Assembly: GCF_001646945.1 (NCBI RefSeq)
Contig: NZ_LUTV01000008.1
Location: 204,858-247,142, forward strand
DNA length: 42,285 nucleotides
Source: Endozoicomonas ascidiicola
Lineage (GTDB): Bacteria > Pseudomonadota > Gammaproteobacteria > Pseudomonadales > Endozoicomonadaceae
Direction: 5' to 3'
The position numbers were made by a program, and so were the translations under genes. Positions 34,996 through 42,285 of the stretch are shown here, piece by piece; the first letter of the stretch is position 1; every line of letters starts with the position of its first letter. The notes below the pieces were generated by a model. The model had not been told where the DNA came from. It saw only the letters and a program-made list of their open reading frames with translations, and did no database searches.

Positions 34996-36607
34996 GAGGC
35001 TGTCGGACTTGAAAGTAAAAACCGGAGATGGGCCGCAATAAAGTCAAAAATCACAGAATCCAGTCTGGAAGTGCTGTTTATGTCGTCAGTCTCTTTTGCC
35101 CAAATATCCAAATGCATGCGACAAATAACCTGTAAGCTGAAATAAACTGCATAAAAATGATACTTTCCTGAAGATCTTTCAGCATCAGCGTAAACATCCG
35201 CTTCAGGTTAAAACCCATGCACAGAAGATCCCATTCAGCAGACACTGCTTCAAGACCACGGACCAGAAATTGACGGTATCCCATCACTTCCTTCTGTATC
35301 CCAAACGTTGGCTCAATGGTGCTTTTTCTCAATGCATACACCGCCCGTCCTTCCCTGGTTTGCAATCGCCAACGCATCAACTCCAGTGCGGTAACATCAT
35401 CGCCTGCGGGCATCGGCTCATCGGGCTTAAAGCGCTCCAGTAAAGGTTTGTTATGGGCATCCTTCTTTTCTGCAATGTAAGGGATAGCTCCAAACTTATC
35501 CACAGCAGACACATTGCCCTGACTGAAGTAGCCCGTGTCGGCAAGAATCGCGCTGGGCTTGCCAATCTGCTCTGCACGAGAGGCCAGTTCTTCGAGGGCA
35601 GGCGCTACCTGTTGTTTGTCATTGGTCGCCTGAGTAATATGATTTTCAACAATAAGACCACTGTCGTTATCTACTGCGGCCTGCGCATTATAAGCCTGTA
35701 CAAAACCGTTAGCAGACGTTGGCATTATGCGAGACTCCGGATCTGTCAGGTTGACTTGATCTTTGTCCCTGGGACCCGGCGTTGGGGCTTTCGGTTCTTT
35801 GCCCCGTGGCTTTTTTTCCGTATCTCTGATCGCATCACGACGGGCAACTTTTTCCTGATATTCTGCCAGTTCTTGCTGATAGCGCTCTTCAGCTCGTCTC
35901 TCAATTTCTGCCTTGGCATCGGCAATCACCTTGAGGCGATCTTCCCTGCGTTTCAGCTCATCAGGAATGGATAATTCGTCTGGCAATTTTTCAGTATCTG
36001 CTTTTTCAGCCATCCTGAGGAGCTCTTCAACTTCGGCCTTGAGCTGCTTTTCGAGCCTGCATGCGTGCTTGTAACTGAGCGCCTTGTGTTTGCTGGCATT
36101 GGCCTTCATCTTGGTTCCATCGAGGCTGATGGTTCCCAGCTTCAACCATTCTGCCTGTTGCGCAATCAACAATATCTGAACAAAAAGTTCACTGATTTCT
36201 TTACGGAAGCGCTGGCGAAAGGTGTTGATACTGTCGTGATCCGGATGCTCGTTGGCGCAGATATATCGAAAGGCGATGGAGTCATAAGTTGCTTTCTCCA
36301 GTTTGCGACTGGAGAAGACACCTGTTGCATATCCATAGAACAATAACGACAGCATGAGGGATGGATGCCAGGCTTTAGAGCCCCTTCCTTTATAGGCGCT
36401 GATCAAAGGTGTGAGGTCTAGCTGCTCAACCACCTCTACAACAAAGCGAGCAAGATGCACCTCTGGCAGATAATCCTGAACAGTGGCAGGAAAAAAGTCA
36501 GGGATGTCTCGGTCAATGGGTCTGAAAGTCCATTTGTTCATTGGCTGGCTGTCTTTTACGATCTTGCGGGTATTATACTCAAAAGTTGTTCTAAGTCCGA
36601 CAGGCTC
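34996..36607 (-). mobile_element. IS1182-family insertion sequence, copy 2 (1612 bp)
   Basis: Same length and terminal repeats as the copy at 21160-22771, flanked by CTAG at 34992-34995 and 36608-36611. Removing it restores the palindrome AGCTAGCT. The left CTAG supplies the stop codon of the diguanylate cyclase gene. The two copies are direct repeats separated by about 12.2 kb, so recombination between them could delete corA through the diguanylate cyclase. Confidence 0.93.
35078..36541 (-). CDS. IS1182-family transposase (copy 2)
   Basis: This 487-residue DDE transposase appears complete and is nearly identical to the one at 21242-22705, with the same catalytic Asp/Asp/Glu settings (ISLDGTKMKANAS, AILADTGYFSQGN, KSTIEPTFGIQKE). 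It differs within the coiled insert (HACRLEKQ, ELAEYQEKVARR, DTEKKPRG). Because the frame is open in both copies, either could drive transposition. Confidence 0.93.
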   Translation of the reverse strand: MNKWTFRPIDRDIPDFFPATVQDYLPEVHLARFVVEVVEQLDLTPLISAYKGRGSKAWHPSLMLSLLFYGYATGVFSSRKLEKATYDSIAFRYICANEHPDHDSINTFRQRFRKEISELFVQILLIAQQAEWLKLGTISLDGTKMKANASKHKALSYKHACRLEKQLKAEVEELLRMAEKADTEKLPDELSIPDELKRREDRLKVIADAKAEIERRAEERYQQELAEYQEKVARRDAIRDTEKKPRGKEPKAPTPGPRDKDQVNLTDPESRIMPTSANGFVQAYNAQAAVDNDSGLIVENHITQATNDKQQVAPALEELASRAEQIGKPSAILADTGYFSQGNVSAVDKFGAIPYIAEKKDAHNKPLLERFKPDEPMPAGDDVTALELMRWRLQTREGRAVYALRKSTIEPTFGIQKEVMGYRQFLVRGLEAVSAEWDLLCMGFNLKRMFTLMLKDLQESIIFMQFISAYRLFVACIWIFGQKRLTT

Positions 36608-36756
36608 CTAGCTCAATCAAGACAAAACTAATAAATGCAATTTTTATACTGTAAATGAACATTTTCAGCTATTAATAACGCAGTATTGGCAAGCACAGTC
36701 CTTGTTCAACAGCCTCATTCGACACACTGCACCAGCCACAACATCAAACCTATGAT

Positions 36757-38922
36757 TTGAACTTTACGCTGTTCGTACGGTCAACTAATGATCTTATAGC
36801 GTTTATCGAGCCGTTAAACATGGGCAAGATCAGTAGCAATTCACACACTAGACCACGGAATCAACAACATGGGTCTGCAAATGATAGAGTTCTTCACAAA
36901 CTCAACTCAGCCAGCCGGCAATTCAGGCGCCCTTCCCCGAAGGTAGACTTCACCCGACATATTCGCGCAACACAAAAGCCATCTTTATTTAAAACCATTT
37001 GCACGCGACTGATTAAGTTATATAACCCTTCAGAAAGACCACAAATCGCAGCATCGAAAGCACATGTACCAACCTTACCAACGAAACCTGAGGCAATATC
37101 CAGGTACCTAAGCCAGAAGCAACTATTGATTGAGCGGTGTCAGGATTACCTCCCTGAAGGTATGGGCAAAGACTTGAAGAGCGAATTCATGTTTTCCCAA
37201 CCACTCCGCAGTACAGGTCTACAAGGGGGCAAATTTTCTTTTTTATGCAGAGATCTAGAGTCAGAACCCAGACTGAAACAATTAGAACCGCTGGTGACTA
37301 TCCAACATCGCATTCTCGATAACAAGGAACAAGAGCGACTGACTCTGGGTCACCAGTTAGGCCAGCAAATGGCGCTTGAAGAAAATGCAGCCACTTCAGA
37401 ACACGAAACCTTTCAGACGTTTTTCAGCCAAGTTTCGAATATGTGTGCCAGTGCGATTCAAGTGCCAGGCCATATCGCTGAATCTTTTCAGCTACATATG
37501 AATGCCATATTCCACATGCGATATTTGGAAGCAAAAACCTGGCTCGGCTTCAACACAGAAAACAATCTTGCTGATACCCTGGTCAAGTCTGGTCCGCTGG
37601 GCATAAAAATCGCTCAGGTGCTGGCACTGTCTTCAGAAGTACCTGTGTCATTGCGTAACACACTAAAACCCACTCTCGAAAACAATCCACCTATTCCCTT
37701 TTCGGACATTCAAAAAGCGGTCACCTCCGCACTGAACCATCACAATGAAAATTGGGATAGCACCTTCACACATTTTGATCCAACGCCTATTAAAACAGGC
37801 TCCGTGGCGCAGGTTCACAAAGCGACTCTTACCAGTGGGCAGATCGTTGCCGTAAAAGTCGTCAGACCTCATTTAATTGATGACATAAAAAAACATCAGC
37901 ATCCGCTATCGCAATTACTGAGCAAAGTCATTGGCCAATTATCCCCTGATAAGAAAGAACCTTTGATTCGACAACTAAAAGCCAAAATATCCAGTATCAC
38001 TACCGAAGCAAATTTAGAGATTGAAACTCGATATGCTGCCTATTTTCAGCAAGCGGTTGATAACCTGGGCCTCAGCAATGAAGTGATGATTCCCAAAGTC
38101 ATACATGAACTAAGCAACCGCGACGTTCTGGTTATGGAGTTTATTGAAGGGAATAGTATTGCTGAGTTGATGCAATCCGATCGACCTGCAGCACGAGGGC
38201 TAACGCTGAAGTTGCTCGATATCTGGTTAGAGATTGCCTGCTCCACCGGGTTGGTTCATGGTGATATACACCCCGGTAACGGCATTCACTGCAATGACAA
38301 ACTCTGCCTGATTGATTTTGGAGATGCCTTTATCCTGCCGGATACTTTGCGCAACCTACTCGATGACACTCAACTTGCGAAACAATTTTTATTGATTTTC
38401 AAATATGACACCCTAGGAAGCACCTATAAAGAGACATTGAGTCAAATACAGCAATTCGCTGAAGCACTTTTTTTAAAGGCTGACCAACAACCCTTAACGT
38501 CCGAAGAGCTTACCAACATAAGCACTCATATTTTGTTGCGCCTGACACACTCAGAAGCACAGTGGTTCTGGGATGAATGGAGTGAAAAAGTTCCAGTTAG
38601 AGATGAGTTTTCCTGGCAGCAACTTTTCAACGAGTTAATGGCAAAGTATGAATTCTCATTGAGACCAGAAGTGGTGGCTCTAAATAAATGCCTGGGAAAT
38701 CTTATTAACTGCTTTAATGATTTGAAGCGGAAAGACGACGTCGATCTACTCGAGGGAGAGCACCCTGAACTCTCCCACAGAACAAACAACCTGCTTAAGC
38801 TATTCGCGCAGTTAGATACCGAGCCAGCGTCGATCAATATCCCTCAAGCACGTCTCTTTAAAGACAAAGGCTCAACTGATAAAGCAGAGGAGCCCGATGA
38901 TCTATTTTATGACTGTCGTTAG
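36757..38922 (+). CDS. ABC1/UbiB-family atypical kinase with long N-terminal region
   Basis: The longest frame (721 residues) starts at a TTG; an ATG at 36820 (residue 22, MGKISSNSHT) is the more likely start. The first about 240 residues are not recognisable and are rich in basic and Gln residues. The ABC1 kinase domain follows: KIAQ (284-287) where the family has KxGQ, GSVAQVHKA for the Ala-rich nucleotide loop, VAVKV (364-368) for the Lys, MEFIEG (460-465), HGDIHPGN (501-508) and LIDFGDAF (518-525). Canonical UbiB supports ubiquinone synthesis and has C-terminal membrane helices, which are not evident here. Its own substrate is unknown. It stands alone between IS copy 2 and a palindromic repeat. 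Confidence 0.8.
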   Translation: MNFTLFVRSTNDLIAFIEPLNMGKISSNSHTRPRNQQHGSANDRVLHKLNSASRQFRRPSPKVDFTRHIRATQKPSLFKTICTRLIKLYNPSERPQIAASKAHVPTLPTKPEAISRYLSQKQLLIERCQDYLPEGMGKDLKSEFMFSQPLRSTGLQGGKFSFLCRDLESEPRLKQLEPLVTIQHRILDNKEQERLTLGHQLGQQMALEENAATSEHETFQTFFSQVSNMCASAIQVPGHIAESFQLHMNAIFHMRYLEAKTWLGFNTENNLADTLVKSGPLGIKIAQVLALSSEVPVSLRNTLKPTLENNPPIPFSDIQKAVTSALNHHNENWDSTFTHFDPTPIKTGSVAQVHKATLTSGQIVAVKVVRPHLIDDIKKHQHPLSQLLSKVIGQLSPDKKEPLIRQLKAKISSITTEANLEIETRYAAYFQQAVDNLGLSNEVMIPKVIHELSNRDVLVMEFIEGNSIAELMQSDRPAARGLTLKLLDIWLEIACSTGLVHGDIHPGNGIHCNDKLCLIDFGDAFILPDTLRNLLDDTQLAKQFLLIFKYDTLGSTYKETLSQIQQFAEALFLKADQQPLTSEELTNISTHILLRLTHSEAQWFWDEWSEKVPVRDEFSWQQLFNELMAKYEFSLRPEVVALNKCLGNLINCFNDLKRKDDVDLLEGEHPELSHRTNNLLKLFAQLDTEPASINIPQARLFKDKGSTDKAEEPDDLFYDCR

Positions 38923-39049
38923 GGTGTCGCAAAAGCCTTGATTCCCATGCTTTGCGTGGGAACCCATACTTCTAACTCATTGAAATTCAAGGGTATGCAT
39001 TCCCACGCGGAGCATGGGAACGAAATGTTTGGGGTTTTGCGACAACCTC
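38923..39049. repeat. Palindromic dispersed repeat, copy 3, at a convergent gene junction
   Basis: It begins directly after the TAG stop of the ABC1 gene and ends five bases before the stop of the convergent gene. Outer arms GTGTCGCAAAAGCC and TTTTGCGACAACCTC enclose core palindromes with TTCCCATGCTTTGCGTGGGA and GCATTCCCACGCGGAGCATG. It is the same family as 3854-3984. In RNA from either strand it would fold into strong hairpins and could terminate both genes. Confidence 0.82.
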
Positions 39050-39054
39050 TATAG

Positions 39055-40782
39055 CTAGGGGACAAGTTGAAAATAGCTGTAAATTGACAGCGATCGCCCA
39101 TCACGCACAAAACTGCTCAGGTAGCCTGACTTGAAAACAGGAAAGATCGCCGCTTTGCCGGTAATGTACCAGATAACACCATCACCTTCCCGATGAGTCA
39201 GACCAACCGCACTCAAAGCAACCAGTGGTACCCGATCGCTTTCCATCATTCCCCCTGTTGCCAATGCATCGGCTTTTGCCTGAGGGCTTATCTGTCCAAG
39301 CTGTTCCAGAGTGACACTACCAAGGCAAGCCATATTATTGCCAGCGCCCACAGAGGCAAAATTACCCACGGAGCAATGGTTCAACATCGCCTGAAAGTTC
39401 TCTTCTGTATTGCCATGGTTTGTGGTTACAAGCAGACGGTTTTCAACGCCTTCCTGCACTTGATGAACAGAATATCTCGGTAACCATTTGCCAAATGGCT
39501 GAACTACCTTCAGGGCAAAGGTTGAAGCATCCATCCCTCTCTCACCATCCGGCCCGACAGTGCCTTCACCAAAAGCAAAGTATCGGTTTTCATTTTCTGC
39601 TGGAGAAACATAGCCTGCAGGATACTTCAGCAATACATTACTGATCTGGTTCAGATAATTTTTATAATTCAGCATCATGGGCACATTGGGAATTTGATCA
39701 TCCAAGCTGCCAGACGGATCAGTAGCAAGGCCAACTGGCATCAGCTGAGCATTAAACAGTCGAACAGCACCTGCAGACGTTTGCTGGAAAACTGCCTCTA
39801 TCCCGCTGCGAGCAGCCATTAAATACTCACCGTTCTGATAGAAAACAGGAACGCCCAAAGGCAGTCGATGAAACTCACCTGCTGCTTTAATCCGCGTGGT
39901 GGTGGTTAACTTGAGCTGACCAGACAGGTCATCATCACCGGAGCCGGACTGAAGTTTGTTCACCAAATCATCGCCAACCAGTGCAATATGTCGGGATTTA
40001 ACAAACTTCAATCCAAACTCCGGCCGCCACAGAGCAACCCAGCTATCTTCTGCGGCATCAAGCCCGGGAGAAGACACAGGCGTCAGCTGTCCAAGCACGA
40101 TAACAGGGGTATTTCTTGCAATCAGAGTGCTGGATGTCTTCTGGCTCGCCGCCACATTCGAGCCGTTAGACAGATTATTCGTGACAAACACATCACTTGG
40201 GAAAAACTGGCCATCAGTATCCATTACCGTGATGGCTCTGGCACGCGGATCAAACTGTTGAAGATAACCGCTGGATTCCACAAACGTCAAAAGACGCTCA
40301 AGCTCAGCCTCCGTTATCTGATGGCCTGACGCATCAAAATGATCACGGGCAATAGAAGCAACCTTAACGGCAGTATCTGCGATTGAACCGTACTCTTCTT
40401 TATATAAAGAGAGCGCCTCATTCACTTTTTGCGCATCCCAGGGCGCCAGCAACCACTGGATCAAATTAGGCTCATTCACCTGCCAGCGAAGGGTTTCGTC
40501 CTGAGTGTTGATGCCTTGAAACTGAGCAATACGATGAACATCCTGAAGCTCCGGATACACTTCTCCCTGCCGATCCGCATCGGGATACCCCAGAGCAATA
40601 CCGGACAAACAGACCAATACACCACCCACAATAGCGTTCCGGCTTTGCTTACGCAGGGCTTCTGTCAGTAGAGCTTTTGCCAGTAAGGCGCTTGCCATTT
40701 TCGCCGCTAACCTCGCGCACGGCCTGATCTCCAACATCATATCCAACACCACTGATAAACTACCCGCTTGTTTTGACAGCAA
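39055..40782 (-). CDS. Unrecognised exported or membrane-anchored protein
   Basis: The longest frame (575 residues) starts at a TTG; ATGs at residues 15-16 and 29 are better starts. A hydrophobic segment (NAIVGGVLVCLSGIALG) serves as signal or anchor. The body has a segment resembling bacterial SH3-like domains (TPVIVLGQLTPVSS then EDSWVALWRPEFGLKFVKSRHIAL), as in some cell-wall peptidase relatives, but a catalytic Cys/His core of NlpC/P60 type is not evident. The C-terminal half is Gly/Ser-rich with four Cys-poor mixed alpha/beta segments. The function is unknown. Confidence 0.65.
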   Translation of the reverse strand: MLSKQAGSLSVVLDMMLEIRPCARLAAKMASALLAKALLTEALRKQSRNAIVGGVLVCLSGIALGYPDADRQGEVYPELQDVHRIAQFQGINTQDETLRWQVNEPNLIQWLLAPWDAQKVNEALSLYKEEYGSIADTAVKVASIARDHFDASGHQITEAELERLLTFVESSGYLQQFDPRARAITVMDTDGQFFPSDVFVTNNLSNGSNVAASQKTSSTLIARNTPVIVLGQLTPVSSPGLDAAEDSWVALWRPEFGLKFVKSRHIALVGDDLVNKLQSGSGDDDLSGQLKLTTTTRIKAAGEFHRLPLGVPVFYQNGEYLMAARSGIEAVFQQTSAGAVRLFNAQLMPVGLATDPSGSLDDQIPNVPMMLNYKNYLNQISNVLLKYPAGYVSPAENENRYFAFGEGTVGPDGERGMDASTFALKVVQPFGKWLPRYSVHQVQEGVENRLLVTTNHGNTEENFQAMLNHCSVGNFASVGAGNNMACLGSVTLEQLGQISPQAKADALATGGMMESDRVPLVALSAVGLTHREGDGVIWYITGKAAIFPVFKSGYLSSFVRDGRSLSIYSYFQLVP

Positions 40783-40892
40783 TAGATCAAAATAGTTTCC
40801 ACTAAACCATTTGTCTAACCGGTAATTTCCCTTTAAGGTTCAAAGGTTTGATAACAACCGCTTGATAATAAAAAATTGAGGAAGCAGTCACG

Positions 40893-41321
40893 ATGGAAGC
40901 GTTATTAGAAGATTTTCCGGTCATCACCGAAGTGCCAGTAGCCTGGGGTGAAATGGATGCCTTGCAGCACGTAAACAACGTGATCTATTTCCGTTATTTT
41001 GAATCCGCCAGGCTGGATTACTTTAATCGTCTTGAATTGATGGAAAAAGCCAAAAAAACCGGCATTGGTCCCGTACTTAGCCATGCGGAATGTTTCTTCA
41101 AAATCCCGGTCACTCATCCGGACACCCTGTTGATTGGTTCTCGAGTCTCAGACATTCAGGATGACCGCCTGACCATGGAATACCGGATTGTCAGCAAAAA
41201 ACTGGGCAAGGTCACCACCACGGGTAAAGCGACCGCCGTGATGTTCAACTTCAAAACCGGCACCAAAGCTATCCTCAGTGATGATGTGAAAGAAGCCATC
41301 AACTCTATAGAGAGCCAATAG
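40893..41321 (+). CDS. Hot-dog fold acyl-CoA thioesterase (4HBT/YbgC-like)
   Basis: This 142-residue enzyme should hydrolyse an acyl-CoA thioester. The signature WGEMDALQHVNNVIYFRYFE (18-37) matches the 4-hydroxybenzoyl-CoA thioesterase family, with Asp-x-x-x-His-Val-Asn-Asn in the active site. Length is usual (130-150). It does not sit in a tol-pal cluster, so it is not ybgC itself by context. It starts 110 bp after the divergent start of the gene at 39055, with AGGAAG before the ATG. Confidence 0.9.
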   Translation: MEALLEDFPVITEVPVAWGEMDALQHVNNVIYFRYFESARLDYFNRLELMEKAKKTGIGPVLSHAECFFKIPVTHPDTLLIGSRVSDIQDDRLTMEYRIVSKKLGKVTTTGKATAVMFNFKTGTKAILSDDVKEAINSIESQ

Positions 41322-41335
41322 ACACCTGCCTCACA

Positions 41336-41385
41336 GCCTTCTTTGCTTGGTCGTTTTACTCACAGAGCATTGCAACAAAGAAGGC
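41336..41385. terminator. Widely spaced 10-bp inverted repeat after the thioesterase gene
   Basis: GCCTTCTTTG and CAAAGAAGGC form a perfect stem around a 30-base loop, 15 bp beyond the thioesterase stop codon. No T-run follows. It may be a 3'-end structure between convergent genes. Confidence 0.35.
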
Positions 41386-41460
41386 GACACGCACACAAGC
41401 ACTGCTCACTACATCATTAAACAACACTCTTAACTCTCATCGAGTGTCTTAAATAAACAT

Positions 41461-41772
41461 CTAGTCAAATTCCAAGAAAGGATATTGCCTAAACTCACCT
41501 CCTGTCCTGCTATAAAGCTGTCTTATCACTTCACGATTTTCAGGATATAGACCGGAGAAAGGTGAATATGAGCTCTCCGTTACTTCGGGAGTGCTCACCT
41601 GAGCAGCAGGCAAATCACTATACATTGGTGAACTAACGCTGCTCATAATTGAGCCCAATAAATAGCTATCAATTGCCAACTCACTATCGCGTAAGTTCCT
41701 AGGGGTGTAATTAAAAGTGTTCAACAGTCTGTAATTTTGGCTCTTTTGAATTTCAAGTGGGTAAGCAGGCAT
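41461..41772 (-). pseudogene. 3' remnant of an unknown gene cut by an ISL3-family element
   Basis: The open frame of 103 residues begins inside the transposable element: the first about 11-12 residues (MPAYPLEIQKS) lie beyond the element end at 41739. The native part is the C-terminus of a larger protein (YRLLNTFNYTPRN and onward to YPFLEFD). It is Ser/Tyr/Pro-rich and resembles no family I know. The rest of the gene may lie to the right of the element, outside the window. An intact short protein starting at an internal Met (MSSVSSPMYS) is the alternative. Confidence 0.45.
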
Positions 41773-42285
41773 TGTTCACTCTGGTAAAATCCAGCTTACC
41801 TGTCAGTAAATGAACCATGACTTTGAAGTGTGGTTTCTTGTAACCTCGGGCTTTTCGCTTGGCTGCCTGTATCACTGAATTCAAACCTTCCAGTAGACCA
41901 TTATTGATCTGGCTTTCTTTCCAGTTCAGAACACCATCCCAGTGTCGTTTGATGGTCTTTGCAGCTTTTACCATGGGCTCCAGTCGGCTGTGGGTAGCCC
42001 AGAAGTACCACTTGTTTAGCCTTGCCTCAAACTCCTCTTTGCTAGGTGCCGTATAGATTTACTGAAAGGTTTCCCTTATTTGTAAGGCTCGCACCGACTT
42101 CAGGTTAAGTCCGGGCATAGAGAGTTCATCTCGTTTCGCTTTCTGTTTTGCTGTCAGATTACTTTCGTTTTTCAGAAGCGCATAGCGTGCGCCAACCAAT
42201 AACGGGTTAGTTTTCGCCTCTTCTTTGCGCACGCTGTTTACTGCCTCGTTGATAATCTTGACGATATGAAACTTGTCAAAGGTGA
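41739..42285 (-). mobile_element. ISL3-family element, left part, running off the window
   Basis: GGCTCTTTTGAATTTCAAG at 41739 is a plausible ISL3-type terminal repeat, placed just beyond the transposase stop codon as usual. GTAATTTT (41731-41738) would be one copy of an 8-bp target duplication; its partner lies outside the window. Confidence 0.65.
41753..42283 (-). pseudogene. ISL3-family transposase with premature stop (partial)
   Basis: Reading leftward from the window edge gives TFDKFHIVKIINEAVNS through LQIRETFQ, an in-frame TAA at 42059-42061, then IYTAPSKEEFEARLNKWYF through GLLEGLNSVIQAAKRKARG to the terminal NNACLPT. FDKFH includes a catalytic Asp and INNGLLEGLNS the catalytic Glu region of ISL3 transposases. 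The frame is continuous except for the TAA, so this copy is inactivated by one nonsense change. The N-terminus lies outside the window. Confidence 0.8.

Noticed and set aside
21160-36607. Composite transposon formed by the two IS1182 copies
   Set aside because: Each copy is flanked by CTAG on both sides and restores its own palindromic target, which favours two independent insertions.

Overview
The window reads as chromosomal DNA of a marine gammaproteobacterium. Three things point that way: the gene families present (glnD, map, galU, corA, brnQ, a glucosylglycerate osmolyte locus and a RimK/inactive-transglutaminase operon), the moderate base composition, and the high load of insertion sequences and palindromic repeats. 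An Oceanospirillales lineage such as Endozoicomonadaceae fits best, but that placement is an inference; no rRNA or other taxonomic marker is present.

Layout. Bases 1-705 hold a probable broken small gene (147-353, minus) and a 14-bp palindrome, otherwise nothing recognisable. Bases 706-5749 form a compatible-solute locus: galU, a sugar-phosphoglycerate phosphatase and a GT81-type glucosyl-3-phosphoglycerate synthase run leftward, and a GH13 glucosylglycerate-phosphorylase-type enzyme runs rightward from a palindromic repeat. An ERIC element sits between the phosphatase and the synthase and encodes the phosphatase C-terminus. Bases 5794-7500 encode an unrecognised Ser-rich protein with an internal repeat. 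Bases 7759-13005 hold a leftward five-gene cluster: lipoprotein cytochrome c, Tat-exported FAD oxidase, PLP enzyme, DUF819 membrane protein and short-chain dehydrogenase. Bases 13257-16451 encode two exported proteins of unknown function, followed by a TTAC microsatellite. Bases 16698-21159 hold map, an opposing orphan gene and glnD.

Bases 22920-28485 hold corA, a PepSY protein, a small membrane protein, an OmpR-type two-component pair and brnQ. Bases 28722-32480 hold a three-gene operon (tandem retropepsin-like lipoprotein, inactive transglutaminase/7TM protein, RimK-like ATP-grasp ligase), followed by a membrane diguanylate cyclase. Bases 36757-42285 hold a variant ABC1 kinase, an unknown exported or membrane protein, a hot-dog thioesterase, a gene remnant and a decayed ISL3-family element that runs off the window.

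Mobile and repeat DNA gathers at gene ends. Two 1612-bp IS1182-family copies lie in the same orientation at 21160 and 34996. Each is flanked by CTAG, and in both cases that CTAG supplies the TAG stop codon of the gene to its left (glnD and the diguanylate cyclase), so both genes stay intact. A palindromic family (3854, 11095, 38923), a MITE-like heptad-repeat element (26802) and the ERIC element also abut coding ends. The most notable systems are the redox/PLP/transporter cluster at 7759-13005, the single-chain double-retropepsin variant of the RimK-type operon, the structured leader of the PepSY/two-component operon, and the use of stop-codon CTAG sites by the IS.
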